A stretch of DNA of 64,000 nucleotides from Siphonodentalium dalli (lineage: Eukaryota > Mollusca > Scaphopoda > Gadilida > Siphonodentaliidae), in contig CP136064.1 of assembly GCA_032622095.1 (NCBI GenBank), positions 216,518,205 to 216,582,204 on the forward strand, written 5' to 3'. Below, in pieces: positions 36,137 to 47,540 of this stretch. The notes below the pieces were generated by a model. The model did no database searches, was not told the DNA's origin, and saw nothing but the letters and a program-made list of their open reading frames with translations. The position numbers and the translations under genes are program-made. How positions within the stretch are numbered: position 1 is the first letter of the stretch; every line of letters begins with the position of its first letter.

Positions 36137-37094
36137 GTCTGCACATTGCTTGCAAACTTTTATTACCATAAAATTACCCATATGTCAACTTCTAGAATTC
36201 TTGGAAAATAAAAATAAAATGCCTCCCTCCCTCATCCAATTTCCTTTATGTAATTGCCTGAGAACACAGGTATTTATTTGTAATGGTCTTACCATAAAAA
36301 CTGTCTCCAGTCAATTATTTGCAGTCTCAAGGTATCCCAGCATTATCTCCATCTCATCATTCGTGATATTCCGGTTCATCCATAACTGCCTGTACACAAA
36401 TTTTTGGTTGTAAATGAGCTGTTTCTATCGAAAACTTCTTGTCATAATCGATGGTTTATTTATAAAATAATTAAAAAAATATATATATGCTACCACAGTG
36501 AATTTAAAAACATTTGGTTACTCTGCTAAGAAGATATATTAGTTAAGCCTGACATGGGTCGAAAGTAGTGAATTTTAACCTACCTTTTATTTGCATCATT
36601 TTTTGTAAATTGAAAAGAAATTACAGGGCAAATTTTCCACAGTTTTGGTATGGTGAAGTTTGATACCCAGAAGGTGACTTTTTCACTCACTACTCTGGCA
36701 CAGATGATGTCTGAATGTGAGATAGTGCTGGGAGTTTTTACGTCCTGACTGTCTCTTAGAAAAATAAATATACCTGCATAATTTGTCATATCCTTATTCT
36801 TGTAAAGTTGTGTCTTTCTCTAGCTTTTGACATTACTCCATTATTACTTTCTAGATTTAATTAGAACCATGCCAGTGCTATTGGTAACCAAACTTCAGTA
36901 GGAGTTACCACCCTAGCGAACAGTGCTATGTAAATTGTACATAAAATGTATGCAATTCATATAGAAAAAAACTCACTTCCCGAGGGATTAGGGTCACAAA
37001 GAGGACTTAGTCTTCATTAGAAAAGTTCCTGGACTTATTGCACACTTTCTAGAAGTAAAATAGTGTTATAGTTTATTCATTTGAAGGTGTAAGG
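36137..37094. other. Intergenic, no feature recognised
   Basis: Short unconserved ORFs only. AT-rich. Confidence 0.4.
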
Positions 37095-37447
37095 TAAGCT
37101 GAATAGGTCATTGTCACATGGTTTCATGCAAATAAAGACACCCAGGATCTCTCAAACATGCAAAACGACACCCAGGACCTCACAAAATACTCAAAAAGTC
37201 ACTCAGCATCTCAAAGTCTAAAAAAAACCATAAATTTTAATTTAGTCGCATCTTAATGATTACAATAATTATTTGTTTGTGATTTTAGAGTGAAATTTCA
37301 ATGGAATTTGGATGAACTTTCCACCCACCTTGAGTTTAACTGTCACAGACGAATGATACTTTGAGATCCTAGGTGTCTTTTGGTACGTTTGAGAGATCCT
37401 GGGTGTCTTTTCGCACGATACCATGTGACAATGACCAATTCAGCATA
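37095..37447. mobile_element. 353-bp element with 27-bp terminal inverted repeats
   Basis: The left end TAAGCTGAATAGGTCATTGT (continuing cacatgg) is mirrored at 37421-37447 with two mismatches. Inside each end lie inverted copies of gacacccaggatctctcaaa. No clear target duplication is visible. It is probably a MITE of unidentified superfamily. Confidence 0.7.
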
Positions 37448-37904
37448 AGTTAATTCCTATATAAATCTTTCTTCTGGTGGAATTTTAATTTTGTGTATTG
37501 TTGGGATAAGGGAACTGGGTGATAAAGGGCACAATCTATAAAGGGCACAGTCACGATGCAAATAAATGTGTTTGTACATGCGCTGACTGAGGTCATGGGG
37601 TTGGGTCAGAACCTCTTCATACTCTTGCTCCGGGTCAGCTCCTCTGGTCAGAATACTATGGACTTCTGGAATCTTAATTTATCTCCTTCAATTAAACATT
37701 TGTTATCAAGGAATGTTATAAGGCTGATTGTAGTGTTTTGTGTTGAAACTCTGTATTTAAAAAATATAGTGTGGTTCGAGATAGCAGGGTAGTAACGAAA
37801 TTCATGTACATAATATGAGTATATATGTCGAGGTGAGCAGATGAGTATGAGTGGATAACGTAAGCATGTCGTGAGAGATAGTCATAATGTGATTCAGGAT
37901 GACA

Positions 37905-38068
37905 CAGTAAATGCCCGAAGTATGTGACCCTTTAACCACAGCAGAATTATGGGAAATTTTTCAGGATTTAGTCGGAAATCTGGCTTGTTGCCATTCATTG
38001 GAAAATCCTGAATTTTTTCCCATAATTTTGCTGTGGTTTAGGGGTCGATTATTTAGGACATTATTGTA
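37905..38068. mobile_element. Palindrome family B, subfamily with CCCGAAG end
   Basis: Diverged ends (cagtaaatgcccgaagtatg, ggggtcgattatttaggaca). The same changes occur in the copy at 43652-44146, which defines a subfamily. The loop and parts of both stems are deleted. Confidence 0.72.
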
Positions 38069-38219
38069 TGGAATTATGTAGATATTAGTGATCTTGTACA
38101 TAAACATGTATATAATTCCCAAATTTGAAATTCGTTCAATTTGGTTTCCATGTAAATTTGATAATATTATTCCATATGTAGTCGTCGTACTACATGATAC
38201 TATTAAAATATGTCATCTT

Positions 38220-38400
38220 AGCCCATTCACTTCAAATGGATTCTCCCATTAATTCTGTGAAAGTAAACATCGGAATGATCTTTTCGGCTGCAATGTACTA
38301 TTAACATAAGCAGAGGAACACTTGGTTTCCCATTGATTTTCAGATAACAAGCTTAACAAACATCCCAATGCTATTTGTTAAACTTATTAGCTGAGCATTG
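38220..38400. mobile_element. TTAA MITE family iii, strongly diverged
   Basis: Contains aaatggattctcccattaat and a later gttcaga-type region (attttcagataacaagctta). The ends are not intact. Confidence 0.35.
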
Positions 38401-38527
38401 AGAACAGAGAAGGTGCATTAGTGTTTACTGCTATAAACACCTGTGTGTGTTTATAGTGCTAATTTGATGAGTGTATCTAAGTCAATTTAAATTTATGAGA
38501 AAATATCTGCATCCAGCATACAATTAA

Positions 38528-38785
38528 ACCTTTCATGATTGGAGCTGCGCTGGTGCACATTAAGAATCCTGTGCCAGTGCATTCTCTTATATAGGGTATG
38601 CGAGCCTCCCGTAGGGAGCCCACATATATAAGAGAATGCTCTTGCTTACAAGGTCAAGGTAAATATTGTTAGGCCAATGTATTCTCTTAAATATGCGAGG
38701 CTCCCTTTGGGGGACTCGCATATATAAGAGAATGCATTGCCACAGGGTTTTCACAAAATTTCAGGAAGCTCCAGTTATGGAAGGG
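38528..38785. mobile_element. TTAA double-hairpin MITE, family ii
   Basis: TTAA (38524-38527) on the left and TTAC on the right. Both hairpins are present, with loops CTCCCGTAGGGAGC and GCTCCCTTTGGGGGAC, and the spacer caaggtcaaggtaaatattg is intact. Confidence 0.78.
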
Positions 38786-39118
38786 TTACAGCATGTTCTG
38801 TTTTAAGAACTTGTATGTTGAAATATACTTCCATTATTAGATCAAAGATATGTTGGTAGAGCGTAGCTTAAAAAACAAACGTTTAACTCATTGTCTGCTT
38901 AAATAGTTATTTTCGAGGTTTTGAGGTGAGTCTTTGTTGTTATTTAGGTGTTCATAGGAATCGTAGCTTTAATAATTTTATTTTTTGCTTTATTTTATTT
39001 TGCAGTCGTGAACTTTATGCAATAGAAATGTCATTCTCAGCGAGTAAATTTTTTGTTGGAGCCAGTAATTTTATGAATTTCATTGCTGTCTGTGTTGAAG
39101 TACTGTGATACATTTATA

Positions 39119-39187
39119 GGGTAATGCCCTAAAAAATGACCCATAATTCTGCTGTAGTTAAGGAGTCGATTATTTAGGGCATTATAT
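39119..39187. mobile_element. Palindrome family B, mini copy
   Basis: A left end of only about 15 bases (gtaatgccctaaaaaatg) is joined to the right arm cataattctgctgtagttaa and ggagtcgattatttagggca. Confidence 0.6.
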
Positions 39188-39770
39188 ATGTTAAGCTCTT
39201 CAGATCTGTGTGTTTGTAGATAATTGTGAGAATTTTGTGAGTGTGTCTTGGAGGCTTGTGGTATTCTATTCATAATGCAGCTTGAGACTGATTATATGTG
39301 TCGTTATATGGGCTCCTAGTGACCCGCCCCAGCAACAGCCCTCACCTTATATGGGCTCTGAGTGACCCACCCCAGTGACATCCCTAATCAGGGCGTTGTT
39401 TCAAACAATTTCACCAGGTTAGATTTGTAACTTTCAAAAATTATTTTAGGGGAATCATGAAACTTGATTTTATTTCTATTTATTTGCTTGTAAGTTCATA
39501 TTAGTCGGGTCATTAAGTTCCCCATTATTTTAGCGTCATTTATTGTGTGTCCACGTCCACACAACTCTAATAATTAATGTTCCAGGGCCTTTAAATTTGG
39601 TTTTCATATTCTTTGGTGGCTTCTGATGGATTAAAAGATATACTACTTAAAAATTTTCATGCGAACTCCTTTATTTCTGAAGTTTTCTCTTAAGAAATTT
39701 GTTATAGGACGTTCAGCTTTATTATAACTCATTGTTCATACCTTCAATTTCACTATTTGATTTAAGATAT
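39188..39770. other. Intergenic, no gene recognised
   Basis: A short direct repeat (atatgggctcctagtgaccc / atatgggctctgagtgaccc) lies at 39308 and 39350. Nothing else. Confidence 0.4.
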
Positions 39771-39773
39771 TAA

Positions 39774-39992
39774 CCCTTTCAAGGCTGGAGCTTCCTGAAA
39801 TTTTGCGAAAAACCCTGTGCCAATGCATTCTCTTATATATGCGAGTCTCCCATAGGGAGCCTTGCATATATAAGAGAATACATTGGCCTAACAATATTAT
39901 ACTTGACCTTGTAAGGAGACTTGCATATATAAGATGATGCACTGGCACAGGATCTTTAATTCTGTATCATTGCATCTCCCATCATGAAAGGG
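39774..39992. mobile_element. TTAA double-hairpin MITE, family ii
   Basis: TTAA lies at 39770-39773 and 39993-39996. The left end CCCTTTCAAGGCTGGAGCTT and the right end ATCATGAAAGGG are intact. The second hairpin has lost its outer-left arm. Confidence 0.8.
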
Positions 39993-39996
39993 TTAA

Positions 39997-40730
39997 AAGC
40001 CAATTATAATTCAATAAAATTCATTTATTTAATACATATATTATATATTGAATTTATCCGATACATTCTCATGTCTCAAGCTGCACTATTATCTGCTACT
40101 TTTGTATTATACTCTATATGGTCACCATTACTTATGATGGTTTTCAGAGAAATCAATTACTTAAATGCATAATAGTAGTCTAAATTAAATTCACAAGAAA
40201 GCATTAAGATGTGACGATCCCATTACACATATCGTGACAAAAGTTATCATTACAAACAACAAATACATTGTCTTTCACATAGGGATAATAATATATTCAT
40301 TATGTGAAAACTAATACTTATTTAACTATAGATTATTTTAACTTAAGAATTTTACTTTTCTGGAAGATTCATTATAGATTATTTTAATGCATAACTTTGT
40401 TCCTAACCAAGCAAGGTTGATGTCTTGTATCATCAGTCATGGCGGAAAGGGTAGTTATCGTAAGTTTTTAAGATTTTACTTTTCTCCTGTTAGACTACTT
40501 GGTAAAACATGCCAAAATGTTGATCGGACAACATCATAAATTTATCATTTCTGTCATTATTTAGCAAGAATAAAGAACTCTATTCTGATTGTACCTCAAT
40601 AATTTGAATTGATGGTTACTAAATATTAATTGTTCAGTTTATAGCAGAGTAGAAACAGTTTCATGTTGTCCAAGCGAGGTACGTATTTTGGCTAAATATT
40701 ACACAGCCCCCAGAGTGGCCCCTAAATATC
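39997..40730. other. Intergenic, no feature recognised
   Basis: AT-rich. No recognisable gene or repeat. Confidence 0.4.
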
Positions 40731-40734
40731 TTAA

Positions 40735-40939
40735 CCCTTTCATGAGGTTCATGATGGGAGCAACGCTGGTGCAGCATTAAAGATATTGGGCCAGTGCATT
40801 CTCTTATATATGCGAGTTTCCCATAGGCCAATGTATTCTCTTATATATGCGATGCTCCCTATGGAAGACTCGCATATATACGAGAATGCATTGCCACAGG
40901 GTTTTCACAAATTTTCAGGAAGCTCCATTCACGGAAGTG
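40735..40939. mobile_element. TTAA MITE family ii, internally deleted
   Basis: TTAA lies at 40731-40734 and 40940-40943. The right arm of the first hairpin and the spacer are deleted, so hairpin 1's left arm runs straight into hairpin 2. Confidence 0.78.
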
Positions 40940-41071
40940 TTAACAGATAACTGCCCCTCCCATGTCAATAGTGCTGTGCTATCGTTCTAACTCTTTTTAC
41001 CTTTTAAACCTGTATTCTATCAACTGAACCAATGAGATTCTGTTCTGATTTGGTCTTCCATTCATGCTCTA

Positions 41072-41150
41072 GTTATGGCTCAGTAGATAGAGCTATAGTA
41101 GCTGGTCTCTATAGATACAGAACCAGTTTTGGTATTGGTAGCATTCATAT
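41072..41150 (+). repeat. tRNA-like box A, possible SINE remnant
   Basis: TATGGCTCAGTAGATAGAGC is a good match to a tRNA D-arm/box A. No matching box B or acceptor stem is found, so it is not a functional tRNA gene. Confidence 0.3.
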
Positions 41151-42130
41151 TTGTCCACATTTGAAATTATCCAGGCTTTTGGACTATATTCAGCTACACG
41201 ATATTGTAGTCACTTTGAATATTTTGTCAAAACAAGACACCTTTCTCTCATTAAAGCAACCTATAGTCATCAAAGTTATTTAAACATATACTTTTGATTT
41301 GTTTATGGAATCCAAGTAGGCTGATAAATATATTATACTTATGTACAGACTTTATTTTCTTTGGATACACTTTAACGATGTGATAGAAATTATCACCTTC
41401 AATAATTCTATGGGTCCAGAGGATTTTCCTTGATGAAACAATGAAAAGTATATTTGGTTCCTTTTTCTGTAGAAAGTTAAACAGAAAGAACGTTCAAGTC
41501 AATTTTGCTTGAGAATTTTAAATCGGGTGTCACTGGATTCAAATAAACTTTGATCATTATCAAAGATTTTTTTTTTTTTTAAATACAGCCTTGATTTATT
41601 ATAGGTTTCTTTAGAATAGCAAAAATTAAAAAAAAATTATCTAGCAAAATATTGTCACTTACCATGGACAGTAGCTATTTGTGAAAAGTCTTGGGCTTGG
41701 ATTCTAAATTATTGTTATAGGACATTTATTATACTTTGTAGAATTATTGTCATAAGAGAGTTAAAATTGCTCAATATTTTCAGTTATCTTAACAGTATTA
41801 CTGCAGGTTAGATGATTGTTTTAATTTGCTTGATGTGGATTTCTGTACATAAATTGCCATTACTGTTACTCTGTTATCTTCAATAATTTCTTTTCTAATA
41901 ATGCGCCTTAAATGTCCTGTATATTTTTAAAAAGATTAAAATAATAAATTACATTGAGAGGCTGATCATAAGTCTGTCAACTGTCCACAATTGAAAAAAA
42001 TAAATTTTCATTTAAAAAACCATATTGACTCGTTTTGATTCTCCCATTTGTAATTTTCAGAGGGGTCTTATCACCAACTGGGTTTATGTTTAGTCTATGT
42101 TTATACTGGGCCAAGCTCATTACTAAGTCT
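41151..42130. other. Intergenic, no feature recognised
   Basis: AT-rich with poly-T/A runs near 41566-41580 and 41626-41636. No gene. Confidence 0.4.
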
Positions 42131-42560
42131 GCAAATAGCATGTCTGTCATTTGCAGAATGAGGTCCCCAGAGGGTGAATTTAGTGATGCTATCCCGCACA
42201 GTGGGCTAGCATCACCAAATTCACCCTCTGTGAACCTCATTCTACTTAGGCATCAACTGCTATGGGAGACCTAGGATTAGATTGAAGTTCCCCAGTTGAA
42301 GTTGGTGATGTTCACCCATTAGTCACCTCGATTTTACATTTTATCTTCTGCAAATTAGAAAGATAAAGAAACTTCCCAGAAGGGGAAAAGTAACTAAAAA
42401 CTGTTAATTTGAGACTATAGACACTTCCCAGAAGATGAGGCGAAAGCAGTATGAGGTTCCCAGAGAGTGAATTTGGTGATGCTAGCCTGCTGTGCGGGAT
42501 AGCATCACTAAATTCACTCTCTGGGGACCTCATTCTGCAAATGACAGACACATTATTTGC
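42131..42560. mobile_element. Family D double-hairpin element, best-preserved copy, 430 bp
   Basis: Outer arms GCAAATAGCATGTCTGTCAT and their inverse. Left hairpin: GAATGAGGTCCCCAGAGGG, then TTTAGTGATGCTA, loop, TAGCATCACCAAATTCACC, CCTCATTCT. The right hairpin is the inverse arrangement. The core contains ctgctatgggagacctagga, ttcacccattagtcacctcg and acttcccagaagatgaggc. No ORF of interest. Confidence 0.82.
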
Positions 42561-42702
42561 ATGCTTGCTCATTACTAAGCTATCTGTGGTCATCGATTGG
42601 AAGACATCACCACAGTATAGGTTAGGTTTATCCAATTAAGGGGATTGATGGCGATCGTAGATTGATCACCGGTTACATAAATAGAGGATTTCACATGAGT
42701 TT

Positions 42703-42814
42703 CTATTTTATACGGAATTTATCAACCGAGTTCACTAAATTCGATTTGAGCCGAGGTTTACCGAGGCTCAAATAGAATTTAGTGGACGAGGTTGATAAAT
42801 TACGTATAAAATAG
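42703..42814. repeat. 112-bp near-perfect hairpin
   Basis: CTATTTTATACGGAATTTAT pairs with its inverse at 42795-42814, and the pairing continues inward through ccgaggtttaccgaggctc. It is a compact foldback sequence, probably a MITE core. Confidence 0.75.
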
Positions 42815-42839
42815 AACGAGTTTGAGATACTTTTTATCA

Positions 42840-43651
42840 CATGGTCATATAATCGCTTAAATTTTATCGAAAACCACAATAATTAACAGACAGAGAACTT
42901 TGTTCCAAAGATCAGCGTGACGTCATTGCACGCGACGATATTACACGTGTCTATTACGCTCGAATATTACATAGGAAAATAGTGCTTATCATGTGATAAA
43001 ACATGCTTCGCATAGAAGTATACCTTTTGTTCAGTTCAATCTTGAGCAACCATGGGAAAGGTCGGGTGCAAAATACTTCACTGATGAAAGGAATAATTCT
43101 AAGATCTCAATTAAATCATCAAAACTCATTCCACAGTAAGATTCACCTCTACCGTTATGTAACATTTATGGTGACTCTGGTGCACTAAGTGTATTGGGAT
43201 TAAATTGGTCTGAGAGAACTAGTAAATATCAACTTTTCTAGATAATACTGAGTGCTGGAATGTTAATTGGAAACATTGCAATAAGAGCATAATATGCCTT
43301 TCATCTAATTTTTACTGCAATATGGAAATGTCATTGATTACACGGAGGATTGATTGGGAGAATGTAGATAACGCCAGACACACGAGTAACACGTGGGTAG
43401 ATCTCATTTGTATTCCACACCTGTTGATGCCAAACAAATATTACACACCTTCACTTCAAGCATGTGTATTCAATAGAGTCCTGATCGTGAATAAATACTC
43501 AGAACTCCCACAGGTTTCACTTAACTAATCCTGGCATCCTAGAGAATGCAGAAGTGCAAAAGGATGCCCGCCTCCAGTGATCTAGGAGTTAATTTTACCT
43601 AAACGATAGTTTATTAAAACCAATTGTTTACTAGATAGTCATTGAAAAGTA
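42840..43651. other. Intergenic, no gene recognised
   Basis: Short ORFs (43003-43188, 43322-43528) carry no recognisable domain. tatcacatg/catgtgata words flank 42836-42990, which may be the outer ends of the preceding hairpin element. Confidence 0.4.
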
Positions 43652-44146
43652 CAGTTATGCCCGAAGTATATGACCCTTTAAAGGCCCACTTAATTTTTGA
43701 ATGACCCTTGTCAACCCAGAATGCATCAGAATTCAAACTAAGAGATAGAGTTAGTCCCCTTCCATTGAGAATGATAGACTTTATAGTACAGTCTGGATCA
43801 AAATTAATCACAGAACACACCTCAGTACCTCGACAAAAACAATATGTTCCCAGTTTATTCAACCGGATCAGTTGATAATACAATGTTTTGAAGCTTCCTC
43901 TTTCAAATGGTATATAATATGAAATATGTTGTATATAATGTGATCTGGTGGTTCGAAAATTAAGTGGGCCTTTAATCACAGCAGAATTATGGGAAAATTT
44001 TCAGGATTTAGTTGGAAATATGGCTTGTTGCCATTCATCGGAAAGCTCTCACCGAGAGCTTTCCGATGAATGGCAGCAAGCCATATTTCCGACTAAATCC
44101 TGAAAATTTCCCATGGTTTAGGGGTCGATTATTTAGGACATTACTG
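43652..44146. mobile_element. Palindrome family B (CCCGAAG subfamily) split by a TTAA element
   Basis: The left end cagttatgcccgaagtatat and the right end ggggtcgattatttaggaca match the copy at 37905-38068. The copy is interrupted after gaccctttaa and resumes with ttaatcacagcagaattatg. The uninterrupted subfamily sequence at 37905 reads gaccctttaaccacagcag. Confidence 0.85.
43682..43971. mobile_element. 290-bp TTAA element, family iv, nested
   Basis: Terminal inverted repeats AGGCCCACTTAATTTTTGAA / inverse of TTCGAAAATTAAGTGGGCCT. TTAA lies on both sides (43678-43681, 43972-43975). The uninserted relative has a single TTAA at that point, so TTAA is a true target duplication. A 121-codon - strand ORF spans it but shows no recognisable domain. 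Confidence 0.88.
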
Positions 44147-44149
44147 TAG

Positions 44150-44346
44150 TTTCCATAGGAAATATTCAGAAAATAAGCTAAACAAACGACAATATCCAAA
44201 CATTTCCGTCCAATGAATAGGAATCCTTCTGCACTTATATTATCTGTCTGATTGTATTACCTGACCATCCCTCCAAATGAATAATAGTCCATTCCAATGA
44301 ATATTTTTATAACTGACTAGGAAAATCCATTTAGTGAAGAAAGGGT
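44150..44346 (-). mobile_element. TTAA MITE family iii, inverted copy
   Basis: Reads in reverse, ending aaaatccatttagtgaagaa then aggg. It contains ctccaaatgaataatagtcc and the aggaatccttctgcactt block. The outer left end is unclear. Confidence 0.6.
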
Positions 44347-44530
44347 TGAAATATTCATAATTATTATTCGCGAGGTGCACACAGTTCAACATCCCAAATA
44401 TTTCTAGTGAGAACTTGCAGTCCTTGTCACCAGTTAATTTGGCCGTCTTCATCCTATAATCTGTTGTAACATTCAGGGGTGATAGGAAGATAGTCATTTA
44501 TGACTATAGCACCCCTGACAATATATAGAA

Positions 44531-44680
44531 AATACCTAGTTTTTATTTGAATACCGAAATATCTCATGCGTGTCTTGAGAGAAATATTGAATTTTCATGC
44601 AGCTGCGAGTTAAAATTTGATATTTCTTTCCAGACACGAATGAGATGTTTCATGTATTCAAATAAAAAACTGTAGGTATT
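44531..44680. repeat. 150-bp imperfect palindrome
   Basis: Arms AATACCTAGTTTTTATTTGA and the inverse of tcaaataaaaaactgtaggt, with further pairing of gaaatatctcatgcgtgtct to agacacgaatgagatgtttc. Probably a MITE. Confidence 0.7.
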
Positions 44681-45526
44681 CTTTTTATTATATGCACATT
44701 ATTAAAGCTCAAAGTTGCTATGTTATGCAGCATTTTTACTTTTAATAGTACAGAAATTTGAACAATACTAGGAAGAATAGTTCCTACAAATCATAAGTGC
44801 ACGGTTACCTAGATATACCAACAAGACTTGTGCAATGAAATGAGACACGGAATTGAAACTAACAAGTCTCCATGTCACCACTGTCGAAATATAAAAAATC
44901 CCACGTCAAGGCCAGGTCATAGCTGCATGGTAATAATTTGTGGCTAGCCAATCAAAAATGCTGACTTGCTAATGACACTTGCATGATCAATCGATAATTG
45001 GATGTCAATAAGCTACTGTGAGATAATGCTATCTAGAGTGAAATAACGACATCGTATTTCACTGTGGCTACTAAAAGATAAATACAACGATATATGTTTC
45101 AGTAAATTCCTGCTATTTTATGGACAAGCATATAATAAACACGCCTATTCTATTTTGTATTTGTACTTTTCATATGTATATTGTAAATAAAATTATCCTA
45201 TCATATCCAGATGGAGCTATTTGATAAATTGGTGATTTTTACTGGATGAGGCTCAATTACCATGTATCTGAAGTTCGGATATACATGTACATTGCCACAT
45301 TAGGATCATCCTGTCAATTTGGTCAATCATACTGGCAACAATCTGTGCCAATGTAAATGCTAGCTAAGATTGCAGATACCGTGTGCGTTGAGTCGCTATG
45401 AAATGAACAATCTAGTTTTTAAATATATTCTAGTGAATACGAATGTTGATGTTTTCAACATATAGACCACGTGTTCAATGCACTGAAACATTGGTCTATG
45501 TCGGACATTTTCCAAGGAGACTCAGT
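44681..45526. other. Intergenic, no feature recognised
   Basis: No gene or repeat recognised. Confidence 0.4.
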
Positions 45527-45530
45527 TTAA

Positions 45531-45760
45531 CCCTTTCTATACTGAATAGATTTTCCCATCCAGCCATAAAAGGATACATTGGAATGGTTGACTATTCATT
45601 TGGAGAGGTGTTCAGGTAATAAAACCAGACAACAGACAGAAAAAACAAGAGCTAAATGATTCAAATTCATTGGCGTGAAATGTTCCGATAATAAGTTAAA
45701 CATGTGATTGATGGTTCCTAAAGGAACTACATGTACTCATGAGTATTTAGAATAGAATGG
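45531..45760. mobile_element. TTAA MITE family iii
   Basis: TTAA (45527-45530) and CCCTTTCTATACTGAATAGA at the left. Internal ggagaggtgttcaggtaat. The right end (gagtatttagaatagaatgg) has lost its terminal GGG-TTAA. Confidence 0.65.
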
Positions 45761-46239
45761 CACATGGCCACATGGCAGTTTCCGATCCAAAATACACTTC
45801 ATAATATTTGCTTTTGAATTTATCCCGGTATCGAAATTGGTTGATAAACTACCTGAGTTACCTTTCAATGAGCATTATATGCCCCAGATGCATTGAAGTC
45901 CTAAAAGATACAATCTCGAACACGATGATCTGGTCGCGATCAAATATTGAGACATTTGTATTCATTGCAATTCTGGAATCGGAAATGGACTTCCGGAAAA
46001 GGTATATTATTGCATTGCCGGTAAACAATTTTCAGACTTCATTATTATAATCATCAAAATTATGAAGTACAATAAACGTTTCAGAGCAAAGACAGCTATA
46101 GATGTCAAATAATCTACATGTGCAATTTTTATTTATGTAATCCATGCAAAGTAAAACTAGAGGTGTGACTGTCCCCCGGTCAGTAAACATTACGTTAAAA
46201 TAACAAAATAACATATTACCATTGCAGGTGCACAACCCT

Positions 46240-46430
46240 AACTCCTAACCCTAATCCTAAACCTATTGACCGAAGAATGTAGGAATAAAAGCTTGGACAA
46301 AATTATGCATGTTGCGAAAATGTTCTAAGTCGAAAAAGGGGGATAACTCCACCAAAAAACAAGTCGGACAGATGCCATAATCGCATGTGCATAGGTTCCC
46401 ATGGTACTAAATATCTGTGCCACATTTAAA
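46240..46430. repeat. Dispersed repeat with GGGGGATAACTCC
   Basis: aatgtaggaataaaagctt, aaaaagggggataactccac and ggttcccatggt words recur in the same order at 53830-54000. A few TTAGGG-like complement words (cctaaccctaatcctaaac) precede it at 46240-46262. Confidence 0.6.
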
Positions 46431-46572
46431 CAAGACAGTCAAAGACTGTGGGGTCGCTCACCAGACTGCAAAGACTGATGAGACTGGGACTCTGGAGACC
46501 ACAATAGTCAGAACTTTTCATAATCACTTTAAAAGAAGTAGAACTAAACACGATATGTGGCTAGAGAGGCTT

Positions 46573-46638
46573 CAGTAGTGTACAGTGGGTAATTTCAAGG
46601 TGAATATCCACCTTGAAATTACCCACTGTACACTACTG
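46573..46638. repeat. 66-bp near-perfect palindrome
   Basis: CAGTAGTGTACAGTGGGTAA and onward to caaggtg pairs exactly with its inverse around a loop of a few bases. It is an isolated, very stable potential hairpin. Confidence 0.85.
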
Positions 46639-46919
46639 ATCACCCCCCTCCTCCAGCTCAACAAGTCTCCTCCCGACCGGGCTCCAGACTCCCAAGTCTT
46701 GGGTTGGAATTTCACAACCGACATCTCAAACTTTCTTTATTTTTGGAAATTTCCAATCTCACAAGCGCCTTTTTATAAAACCATTTAGACATGTTTGAAG
46801 CCCAATTATCCATGGACCCAAAACACCATACATGTATGTCAGATTAATCAGTTAGGTAGTTCCAAGGTAGATGTTTTAATGAATTTTTTTTAAGCACAAA
46901 AGTGTTAACTCCCCATAGC

Positions 46920-47540
46920 CCCGTCATTTCTTAACAGGTTGACCTGATGTTAACAAATCCGAATATCAGTCACTAAAGGATCCTCCATACTATATGCAAG
47001 CTAAATAGTCCAACCTCTCTTGAGAAGACAATTTAAGAATTACTATAGAGACATACAGTTATGTCCCTGGTCCCACCCTATTTAACCTGGTGACAACATC
47101 TGAATAAATTTGAATACCAGACTCCAAAGAACCCTTCATACTAAATATCAGTAAAATAGACCTGATGGTCCTTGTGGTGGAATCATGTTAAAATTTGTGG
47201 CTATTTCGGTCGAACAGTTTAACCCGAAGTAGGAAAATATGGACTGTTACTGGTTGAAAAATCAAATCTACAGCCTCATTGTCCCCACCCAGGCAGCTTA
47301 GAAATCAATAGGAATCTATATATTATTATACCAGTATCAAACAGCATATATACAGGTAGGGTGGGTGGTTGAGAGTTAAATCTCTTATCTCTGCCCCTAT
47401 TTGAACAAATGTGAATCCCCATCTATGAGATCCATTCATCTAGAAATTTCAAACGGTAGATTTTAAGAGTTGAAGAAAACTGATTTTCCTCAAATGTTTC
47501 CTAAAAATGACCTCACGTGTACAAATCTGAACCCCACTCA
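46920..47540. repeat. Dispersed AGCTCACC-type repeat, interrupted by a foldback element
   Basis: Shares the words agttatgtccctggt, acaaatctgaaccccactca and tccatac with 53326-53760. It breaks at 47540 and resumes at 51729 (tcaccaaaggaccctccatac), giving a continuous host sequence. Confidence 0.65.

Noticed and set aside
41072-41150. tRNA gene
   Set aside because: Only a box-A-like segment is present. No anticodon arm, box B or acceptor pairing could be found.
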